This document shows, in pieces, positions 1-4,950 of a stretch of 6,663 nt of DNA (the first letter of the stretch is position 1; each line of letters opens with the position of its first letter). Made by a program: the position numbers and the translations under genes. The stretch lies in the NCBI GenBank assembly GCA_012512055.1, contig JAAZEW010000016.1, forward strand, positions 1-6,663, written 5' to 3'. Under the pieces are notes generated by a model. That model made no database searches, was not told the origin of the DNA, and saw nothing but the letters and a program-made list of their open reading frames with translations. The DNA comes from Bacillota bacterium. Lineage in GTDB: Bacteria; Bacillota_G; SHA-98; UBA4971.

Positions 1-90
1 CAGCCTGGGCAGGGTCAGCGTGCTCATATGCAGCCTGGGTAGGGTAAGCGTGCTCATATGCAGTCTGGGTAGGATAAGCGTGCTCATATG
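1..90. repeat. Three 30-bp tandem repeats at the left edge
   Basis: Three direct repeats at 1-30, 31-60 and 61-90, each ending in GTGCTCATATG, with only four variable positions (4, 10, 14 and 16 of the unit). The array probably continues left of the window. The period is a multiple of three and two frames stay open. Minus strand from ATG at 85-87 reads MSTLILPRL and then HMSTLTLPRL decapeptides, with AGGA five bases before the ATG. Plus strand from base 2 reads SLGRVSVLIC decapeptides and stays open to TAA at 149-151. In both frames three of the four differences are silent and one is T/I or V/I. The sequence alone cannot say which strand, if either, is translated. Confidence 0.9.
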
Positions 91-337
91 TTTCCTGTTT
101 AGAGGTTCTCGTCGTTATCACATGAAGTCTGCGTTCGCGCGCACCGCATAAGAAATTTGCGTTCGCCCGCACCGCGTCCGATGAAGTAGGGACAGGTAAT
201 GCGTGCTATGACGGTATCTTCAAGGAAAGCGGGCGCTATCGGAGCTTAACTTGGTAGAAGTCTCTTGATGTAGAGCTTCCCCTCGGACAGTAGCCTCCGC
301 TGAAAGGCGATAGTGGAGGACATCCCAGGCTTGTGCT
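91..337. other. Intergenic stretch without a convincing gene
   Basis: I see no gene here. It contains an 18-bp direct repeat (listed separately) and one hairpin, arms CCTCCGCT at 294-301 and AGTGGAGG at 312-319 with a ten-base loop. In a plus-strand RNA the hairpin has one G-U pair. No T-run follows, so it is not a classical terminator. Lying downstream of the minus-strand gene at 391-1149, this stretch may include that gene's 3' untranslated region. Confidence 0.5.
130..175. repeat. 18-bp direct repeat, two copies
   Basis: TGCGTTCGCGCGCACCGC at 130-147 and TGCGTTCGCCCGCACCGC at 158-175 differ at one base and start 28 bp apart. They are flanked by CATGAAGT (121-128) and GATGAAGT (180-187), so the similarity extends a little on the outside. 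No function is visible. Confidence 0.75.
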
Positions 338-397
338 GGTTTGATTCACAACGGTTTGGTTCACACTGGCTTGGTTCACGTTGATTTGGTTCACACT
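338..397. repeat. Four 15-bp tandem repeats overlapping a gene's 3' end
   Basis: Units at 338-352, 353-367, 368-382 and 383-397 follow the pattern GGTTTGGTTCACACT with a few substitutions per unit. The last unit contains the stop codon (TGA, 391-393 on minus) of the nuclease-like gene, so the array forms the start of that gene's 3' untranslated region and its last codons. A plus-strand reading (GLVHT repeats) is open, but its substitutions are not biased to silent positions, so I do not call it coding. Confidence 0.85.
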
Positions 398-1149
398 GAT
401 TCTGATCGTTGCTCCTTCAAACGCATCTTCATGCAGTTTGTGATGTACTCTTCACTGAGGCGGGTCAGCCCACGTATATACGTGCTGTTCTTGTCAATCG
501 GTCTGAGTGGCAGTATGTCAGGTATGTTCTCCAACATGCTGTCAAGATTCAGGTCGCTTTCAATAATCTCTATAAACACGATCCCCTGTTCCCGACTTAG
601 GCTGGCTTTGATGTGATCCCTTAGTTGAATTTGCCGTACTTTGTCTATATCAGAGAACCTCTCAGTTGGCGTGTAATGCTGAGGTCCATTGTACTCAAAA
701 GCGACTCCTTCGTCATAAAGGCGGTCATATTCCAGTGGTTGTCCGGTTGCAGGATTTACTAGGAATGAAGGACGGCAGTTATCGATAAAGTTGTCGGAAT
801 CAACGAGATGATCGAGCCAGGCTTTCATAAGGAACTCTCCGGCATGCTTTGATGCCCACCGGGAGTCTCTCAGCCGCGATACCAATGCATTCTGTATCCT
901 TCTTGGGGCCGTTGCAATTAACGGTTCCATGCCGATCCTCTCAGGCATTATTATCCAGCCGGCTGTCTCCAGGGCCTTACATTGTTTAGCAGCTCCGGCT
1001 CTATACGTGTCCGCGAGCTCGGCAAGTTCCTTCACTGATTTTGGCTTTGCCAGTCGTATTATCAAATACAGGTATTTGGCCAGTGGGTCAAGATCCTTGT
1101 CAAGTATAAGTTCTACTGGAATTGAGACTTTAAGTCGGTCGCTCGGCAT
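391..1149 (-). CDS. Winged-helix plus PD-(D/E)XK-like nuclease protein, unnamed
   Basis: This 252-residue protein has no name that I recognise. Residues 1-70 look like a winged helix-turn-helix (a KVSIPVELILDKDLDPLAKY opening, then KSVKELAELADTYR and a K-LETAGWI wing). Residues 100-195 look like a PD-(D/E)XK nuclease core: helix with E105 (GEFLMKAWLD), RPSFLVNPATG, strand with D142 (LEYDRLY), strand with E152-Y-N154 (FEYNGPQHY), then a Q/RD helix (QLRDHIK, 175-181) and a hydrophobic strand (GIVFIEI). The usual lysine of E-x-K is replaced by N154, so activity is uncertain. No signal peptide or membrane segment is visible, so it is probably cytoplasmic. Start: ATG preceded by GGAGGG (1158-1163) eight bases upstream. 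A strong promoter lies just upstream and the gene appears monocistronic. The DNA-binding and nuclease role is inferred from motif shape only; it could be a repair, mobile-element or defence nuclease. Confidence 0.85.
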   Translation of the reverse strand: MPSDRLKVSIPVELILDKDLDPLAKYLYLIIRLAKPKSVKELAELADTYRAGAAKQCKALETAGWIIMPERIGMEPLIATAPRRIQNALVSRLRDSRWASKHAGEFLMKAWLDHLVDSDNFIDNCRPSFLVNPATGQPLEYDRLYDEGVAFEYNGPQHYTPTERFSDIDKVRQIQLRDHIKASLSREQGIVFIEIIESDLNLDSMLENIPDILPLRPIDKNSTYIRGLTRLSEEYITNCMKMRLKEQRSESV

Positions 1150-1177
1150 AAAAAGAACCCTCCAAAACTGTCTGTTG

Positions 1178-1215
1178 TTTTACATATTATAACATCTAAT
1201 GCATATTATGTAAAA
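1178..1215. promoter_or_regulatory. 13-bp inverted repeat covering the promoter (operator candidate)
   Basis: TTTTACATATTAT (1178-1190) and its near reverse complement (1203-1215) match at 12 of 13 positions, including nine perfect outer pairs. One arm overlaps the -10 box and the other covers the -35 box. Arm centres are 25 bp apart. A dimeric repressor bound here would block RNA polymerase. The gene's own winged-helix part is one candidate for autoregulation, which is an inference. Confidence 0.55.
1186..1214 (-). promoter_or_regulatory. Sigma-A type promoter of the nuclease-like gene
   Basis: On the minus strand, -35 TTTACA (1209-1214), a 17-bp spacer and a perfect -10 TATAAT (1186-1191). 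Transcription would start near 1179, about 30 bases before the ATG at 1149. The surrounding 1178-1220 stretch is distinctly AT-rich. Confidence 0.75.
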
Positions 1216-1342
1216 TAACCTGTTTCAATTAAGGGAATTCCACTTATCTGCCATTGCCCGGTGTTATGTGCGATGTAGAAATGGCATTCTTGAGAATCAT
1301 GTCTGCTGATTGACTAGGTTTCTCGGGTGTGGTGACCTACGT

Positions 1343-1738
1343 GTGTCCTAATTTCGATCACCTTCCGAGGTTTTTCTGGCAATTACCGTGTCAGTGTTCG
1401 AGTTTCGAGCACGTCCGGCGGCATAGGTGTCCGGTTTTCGAACACGCTTTGAGGTTCTTGAGACCTTTTGAACGTGGCGACTGTCTTTTGAGGCCTGAGG
1501 GTTCGATTTTCGAACACGCTTTTGGAAACCGTGTTCGGTTTCCGAACACGGTTTTGAAATGAGTATGCGATTTTCTATCAGCAGCCCCTTTGTGAGGTTT
1601 GTTTATACGGTAAGCTGTTCGATATTCGAACACCTCAAGGCGAGACTGTGATCGAAATTAGAGCAAGGAGAAGGTTTTTGCTGGACCACATCGGTCTTCG
1701 AGTGATTATTTCGCCAGAGGTGATAGAATATCGAACAG
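1343..1738. repeat. Array of eight 19-bp near-palindromes, GTGTTCGANTTTCGAACAC
   Basis: Members: 1343-1361 GTGTCCTAATTTCGATCAC; 1394-1412 GTGTTCGAGTTTCGAGCAC; 1427-1445 GTGTCCGGTTTTCGAACAC; 1499-1517 GGGTTCGATTTTCGAACAC; 1531-1549 GTGTTCGGTTTCCGAACAC; 1615-1633 CTGTTCGATATTCGAACAC; 1648-1666 GTGATCGAAATTAGAGCAA; 1720-1738 GTGATAGAATATCGAACAG. The last two read best as reverse complements. Centres are at 1352, 1403, 1436, 1508, 1540, 1624, 1657 and 1729. The pairs 1403/1436, 1508/1540 and 1624/1657 are 33, 32 and 33 bp apart, about three helical turns. A weak ninth copy (1687-1705) sits 33 bp before the last. Sequences between copies are unrelated. Binding of an unknown dimeric protein to an operator, partition or origin-like array is an inference. 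Confidence 0.8.
1526..1554. repeat. Perfect 13-bp inverted repeat with TTT loop
   Basis: AAACCGTGTTCGG (1526-1538), TTT, then the exact reverse complement (1542-1554). It extends the fifth array member outward by five pairs on each side. It could fold as a stable hairpin in RNA or single-stranded DNA. The four Ts at 1552-1555 belong mostly to the stem, so it is not a standard intrinsic terminator. Confidence 0.8.
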
Positions 1739-1956
1739 TCAAGAAGGAGGTGCTAACGCATACTGTCCTCCTTAGTCACAGTTGTAGATCTTCAAAAGAA
1801 TGGCGATTGAAGAGCCAATAGGTTGTTCCGCACATCAGTGCAGTTGATAGCGTGGCGCCGGCGAAGCAAGACCATCGCCATTCCTACTGTGGGACTGTCT
1901 TTCTCCGGCGGCCTATTCTGATCACCGGTGCCAAGTGACACAAGTTCCTTAGATGT

Positions 1957-2001
1957 CAGCCATAGAGGGTTATGATGATGACAGCCACAGAGGATCATGA
2001 C
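1957..2001. repeat. Imperfect 20-bp direct repeat, 25-bp period
   Basis: CAGCCATAGAGGGTTATGAT (1957-1976) and CAGCCACAGAGGATCATGAC (1982-2001) match at 16 of 20 positions. On the minus strand both encode H-[DN]-PLWL-[ST]-S but in different frames, because the period is not a multiple of three. Confidence 0.6.
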
Positions 2002-2025
2002 AATGTAGCGTTCTAAGTGGATAGC

Positions 2026-2139
2026 CATGAGACCGTTGAACTTGTCCTGTAACTGCCAATTTCGTCGAAGACAGCAACTGATTTCTGCGATTCAAGCGAA
2101 CTGCGGTGACATAATATGGGAGACATCAACGGTCTCATG
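2026..2139. repeat. 114-bp element with perfect 14-bp inverted ends
   Basis: CATGAGACCGTTGA (2026-2039) is the exact reverse complement of TCAACGGTCTCATG (2126-2139), with 86 bp between. I see no clear target-site duplication. It sits 10 bp downstream of the comFA stop. It could be a MITE-like remnant, the end of a lost insertion, or a folded 3' untranslated region. No gene lies inside. Confidence 0.6.
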
Positions 2140-2148
2140 AACTCATGC

Positions 2149-4611
2149 TTAGGTATCCAGAGGCTCTAGATACCCGGATCTGGCTGCGTGGCGGTTCATA
2201 TCCTGAATGAGTCGGACAGCGGTGTGCATTGAGGCAGTGACATGCCGGGCAACGAAGTAGACTTCAGCTTGTGTGTCGTCTTTTGCGCGTCCTGCACGTC
2301 CTGCCATCTGAGTAAGGGTTGCGGTATCGAAAATTCGTTCATAGTCAGCGTAAAGAACCAGGACGTCAGCGTTGGGAACTGTAATCCCTCGTTCCAGTAC
2401 GGTGGTTGAGACAATAATGTCAATTGCGCCTGTCCTGAAGGCTTCGCGGTGCAGGTCCCGGTTAGGGTGGGCTGCGTGAATTGAAGCTATCCTTGGGGCT
2501 TTCGGCTGTGAGGAGCTTGTGACCGGTGAAAGGCTTCCGACGAACTGCGGGAGGCTATCGGGTAAGGTTGTGTTCCAATTGCCGGGCGACTGTCCCGGCT
2601 GTCCTGAGACTCGTAATGAATTAGCTATTCCTTTGCATACAAGGTCGGACAGTGCTACTGTCGGCACGAATACGAACATCTTTCTGCCTGCTCTCAGTGA
2701 ACGTTCTATAATCGCCAGGACCTTGTCAGGCAGATGAAGTCCATTACCTGCGATCTTATGGGTTGCGCCGTAACCCCGCTTAGTTTCGTCATGACCGTGC
2801 CTGGTTTCGCCATAGCCCCGCCTGGTGTCGCCGCAACTCCGCTTAGTTTCGTCATAACCGTGCCTTGTTGCGTCCCGCCTGGTGTCGCCGTAACCCCGCT
2901 TAGTTTCGCCATTGCCCTGCGCGGTTTTCCCATGGTCCCACCTGCCTTTGTTAAGGCCTTGAGGAACCCCACCTACCAAGGCATGTTCCGAAGCATGTCC
3001 CGAAGGATATCCCGAAAGATGTCCTGAAGCATGTCCCGAGGCAAGTCTGTCGAGGGCCCCTCGTGGGGCATTTCGTGCGCCTGTTTCATGCGGTAACGAC
3101 ATGCGGGCTTCCGGAAGTGGTAGGCGAGCGTGAATGATTTCCGGTTCAGGCAGAGGTCTGCCGTGGTGGCGCGCGGAAATTCTCACAAGGGCTATCTTGT
3201 CTTGATCTGCTTTTCGCAGCAACTCCCGGTCAGGGGTTGCGGTCATAAATACGGTCTTGCCGTGCTGAGCAGTGGCTCGCCTGACTGCGTAATGCAGGAT
3301 CGCGCTGCCGCGATAAGGGAAGGCATCGACTTCATCCAGGATGACAAGGTCGAAAGCCCGGAAGAATCTGAGCGCTTGGTGGGTGGTGGCTATGACGATA
3401 TCCGCGTCCCGATAACGTGATTTCGCACTGCTGCGGAGCTCTAGAATACCGGCATCAGGTATGGCAGAGCCGATGCGGGGAACGACTTCAGCTACGACAT
3501 CGCTTCTTGGGATTGCGAACAGGGCTTTGCCCCCGCTTCGGAGCACATTGGCTATGGCCTCGAAAACGACTTCTGTTTTCCCTGCTCCGCACACCGCAAA
3601 GACAAGGCATTCATTGTATCCGGGGTCGTGCAGGAAGTCTGTGACCAGTTGCGATGCATGCTTCTGTGCGGGGGTCAGCTCAAAAGGCAGGCTAACTGCA
3701 AAGTTGCGCCTATCCCCCGGCTTTATGCCGGGCAGCGTATTCTGGCCCATCGCTGGATTGCCTGAAGTTTCATCCAGGGATGTGCCTGGGGATACTCCGG
3801 TGTAAGCGTCGGATGCATTTGAGGAGCCGGGCGCGCCTTGATTGTGGAATTCATTTGGGAAGCCAGGCTTATCCGGATGAGAAAAGTCATCTGAAAAACC
3901 AGCGGCGCTTTGCGTGAGCGCTTCATTTGGAATACAGCCTCTCTCTCCGGGTGAATAGTATAGAGGACGGCAAGCCCTTGCCTGTCCCATTGATGCGCAC
4001 TCAGGACAGTAGAAGCACTTGTCACTGGAGCATGAGGCGCACGAGGCTTGGACTACGTTTGGATTGCCGCATCGCCTGCAGGACGGGATCCCGAACCTCC
4101 CAACTGCAACAGATGGGACCCGTCCGATAACACCTTTGAGTATCAGGGTCTGAAGCATGTCTTGGAGATTGCCGGTCATGTGGTGTCCGCGTTCTGAGAG
4201 GGCTTTTCTGACTTCATGCTGAAAAAGGATGCGGCCTCGAAGCGTTTCCGCGAGTGTGTTTAGGTCCTCATCAGCCGGGAGAATCACGTTGCGGCAATCG
4301 TGGATGGTAGCAATGTCGAATCGCCGGGCACCCCGCTTGCGCGAGAGAGCCTGAAAGAAGGATCCGAGAAAGCGTGTGAACAGGCTTTGTCCCGGGACAT
4401 GCGGATGAAGTCGCCTCTTGAGTATGTCAGCTTTATGCGCAGCCCGGGCTAAAGGCATAGGCCCCGCAATTACCGACAGGTGGCTGTAACCCAGCGCCGA
4501 GAGCACTCTGAGGTCGAGCAGGGGATAGTGGGTGACTTCGATAACGCGGCGGTGACCCGTCATGTCCTGTGCATCGACTGCGTCATAAACGAAATAGGGC
4601 CTCTCTATCAT
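2149..4611 (-). CDS. comFA: ComFA, ATP-dependent DNA translocase/helicase of competence
   Basis: ComFA is the cytoplasmic ATPase that helps draw single-stranded DNA into the cell during natural transformation. Residues are counted from the start chosen here (820 aa). An N-terminal region (1-170) is followed by a zinc-binding region with C178-C181, C191-C194, C199-C202, C205 and C214 (CFYCPECASMG is ComFA-typical). A superfamily 2 helicase follows: LTPAQK Q-like motif (312-317), Walker A AVCGAGKTE with K345, DEVDAF (426-431), TATP (457-460), STTVLERGITVP (735-746) and QMAGRAGR (768-775). B. subtilis ComFA is about 460 residues; the excess is the N-terminal extension and inserts at 227-305, 506-625 and 661-706, the first two built of tandem repeats. 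ATG at 4611 was chosen because GGAGGTGG (4619-4626) sits seven bases upstream; the in-frame ATG at 4638 has no such site. comFC lies divergently upstream. Confidence 0.95.
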   Translation of the reverse strand: MIERPYFVYDAVDAQDMTGHRRVIEVTHYPLLDLRVLSALGYSHLSVIAGPMPLARAAHKADILKRRLHPHVPGQSLFTRFLGSFFQALSRKRGARRFDIATIHDCRNVILPADEDLNTLAETLRGRILFQHEVRKALSERGHHMTGNLQDMLQTLILKGVIGRVPSVAVGRFGIPSCRRCGNPNVVQASCASCSSDKCFYCPECASMGQARACRPLYYSPGERGCIPNEALTQSAAGFSDDFSHPDKPGFPNEFHNQGAPGSSNASDAYTGVSPGTSLDETSGNPAMGQNTLPGIKPGDRRNFAVSLPFELTPAQKHASQLVTDFLHDPGYNECLVFAVCGAGKTEVVFEAIANVLRSGGKALFAIPRSDVVAEVVPRIGSAIPDAGILELRSSAKSRYRDADIVIATTHQALRFFRAFDLVILDEVDAFPYRGSAILHYAVRRATAQHGKTVFMTATPDRELLRKADQDKIALVRISARHHGRPLPEPEIIHARLPLPEARMSLPHETGARNAPRGALDRLASGHASGHLSGYPSGHASEHALVGGVPQGLNKGRWDHGKTAQGNGETKRGYGDTRRDATRHGYDETKRSCGDTRRGYGETRHGHDETKRGYGATHKIAGNGLHLPDKVLAIIERSLRAGRKMFVFVPTVALSDLVCKGIANSLRVSGQPGQSPGNWNTTLPDSLPQFVGSLSPVTSSSQPKAPRIASIHAAHPNRDLHREAFRTGAIDIIVSTTVLERGITVPNADVLVLYADYERIFDTATLTQMAGRAGRAKDDTQAEVYFVARHVTASMHTAVRLIQDMNRHAARSGYLEPLDT
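2755..2916 (-). repeat. 21-bp (7-residue) tandem repeat within comFA
   Basis: It encodes ComFA residues 566-619: about eight copies of G-[YNH]-[GD]-[ED]-T-[KR]-[RH], such as GYGDTRR, GYDETKR, GYGETRH and GHDETKR, with one five-residue copy (DATRH). A 63-bp higher-order unit is visible on the plus strand starting at 2767, 2830 and 2887; the second copy has lost six bases in frame. It lies between the two helicase lobes. Confidence 0.9.
2981..3040 (-). repeat. 12-bp (4-residue) tandem repeat within comFA
   Basis: Five 12-bp units on the plus strand (pattern GCATGTCCCGAA) start at 2981, 2993, 3005, 3017 and 3029. They encode the stretch ASGHASGHLSGYPSGHASEHA (residues 524-544), a tetrapeptide SGHA-like array just before the heptapeptide array, in the same interlobe insert. 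Confidence 0.9.
3816..3940 (-). repeat. 36-bp (12-residue) tandem repeat within comFA
   Basis: Four units begin at 3816, 3852, 3888 and 3924 (CATTTGAGGAGCC, CATTTGGGAAGCC, CATCTGAAAAACC, CATTTGGAATACA). The first 16 bp or so of each are conserved and the rest has diverged. They encode IPNEALTQSAAG, FSDDFSHPDKPG, FPNEFHNQGAPG and SSNASDAYTGVS (residues 227-274), a Ser/Pro/Gly-rich linker between the zinc region and the first helicase lobe. Confidence 0.85.
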
Positions 4612-4950
4612 TTCGTTGCCACCTCCATATATTTCCATTCAACGCCATGGCGCGATTGACCTTCGGAAGAGACCGGCGGCACGGTGAAATCACCTGAAAA
4701 ATCGTTCCTGTTGGTGATTGGCGCGATTTCAAAACCGGGTTAGGATACGATCAGGCATTAGTGGCAACGGGTCCGGAGAGCGTGAAAGGTTCTCGGCGCC
4801 CGGTAGGGATCCGTGCAGGCATGTGGGCGAGAAGTCGAGGTAATCCTCGCGGACATTGCAGACATTCGGCAGGCTATGAAGCCTGTGTACAGCCTGGCGT
4901 GGCGCCAGGTCCGGAGCTCGATGAGGAGTGGACGAAAGGGGCATCGGCAT
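4612..4950. other. Divergent comFA/comFC intergenic region
   Basis: It separates the two divergent com genes. A plausible plus-strand promoter is TTGGCG (4718-4723), 17 bp, TAGGAT (4741-4746), leaving a leader of about 200 bases. I found no convincing promoter for comFA. GGTGA-type half-sites are clustered: GGTGAAATCACC (4683-4694) and GGTGATT (4713-4719). TGGCGCGATT occurs twice (4648-4657, 4719-4728). The comFC frame is open leftward to a GTG at 4813, so part of 4813-4950 could be coding. No canonical ComK box is seen. Confidence 0.5.
4619..4626 (-). promoter_or_regulatory. Ribosome binding site deciding the comFA start
   Basis: GGAGGTGG on the minus strand lies seven bases before the ATG at 4609-4611. 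It falls inside the longer open frame that begins at 4638, so translation very probably starts at residue 10 of that longer frame (MIERPYFVYD). Confidence 0.75.

Larger units (their letters stand above)
1739..2148. other. Non-coding stretch with hairpins, no convincing gene
   Basis: It holds an orphan Shine-Dalgarno AAGGAGG (1744-1750) facing CCTCCTT (1767-1773); a TCTTCAA/TTGAAGA hairpin (1789-1795/1807-1813); a 10-bp inverted repeat GAATGGCGAT/ATCGCCATTC (1798-1807/1874-1883); a 25-bp-period direct repeat (1957-2001); and a 14-bp inverted repeat (2026-2139). A 78-codon minus-strand open frame (1792-2028) begins inside the last repeat, has no good ribosome binding site, and encodes a protein I do not recognise (MAIHLERYIV...). 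Repeated HDPLWLSS and HNPLWLTS peptides occur in two different frames at 1957-2001, which could mean a decayed gene. I do not call it a gene. Confidence 0.45.

Noticed and set aside
341..616. A 91-codon plus-strand frame starting in the 15-bp repeats
   Set aside because: Most of it is antisense to the well-supported gene at 391-1149, and it lacks a ribosome binding site.
1394..1549. LexA (SOS) boxes or parS sites
   Set aside because: Bacillus and mycobacterial LexA boxes have arms in the opposite order (GAAC-N4-GTTC), alphaproteobacterial ones are direct GTTC-N7-GTTC, and parS is TGTTTCACGTGAAACA. None fits GTTC-N7-GAAC.
1526..1560. Intrinsic terminator
   Set aside because: The stem is strong, but the four Ts lie mostly inside it and are followed by GAAAT rather than a U-tract. 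No gene ends just upstream.
1329..1562. A 77-codon plus-strand frame with recurring C-x-x-F-[DE]-H-x-x-R peptides
   Set aside because: The FEH peptides are simply the palindrome TTCGAACAC read in one frame. There is no ribosome binding site, and the array loses frame between 1499 and 1531. I treat it as a DNA-level repeat.
1343..1738. CRISPR array
   Set aside because: Repeats are 19 bp, imperfect and irregularly spaced (32-84 bp centre to centre), occur in both orientations, and have no cas genes nearby.
1792..2028. A 78-codon minus-strand gene
   Set aside because: No usable ribosome binding site, start inside an inverted repeat, no recognisable family, and an overlapping repeat that changes frame. 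A real or decayed gene cannot be excluded.
2734..3027. A 97-codon plus-strand frame opposite the ComFA repeats
   Set aside because: It is open only because the opposite strand is a 21-bp in-frame repeat. No ribosome binding site or family match.
4813..4950. N-terminal extension of ComFC from GTG 4813
   Set aside because: The added 46 residues do not resemble ComFC, and the ribosome binding site is weaker than that of ATG 4951. It remains possible.
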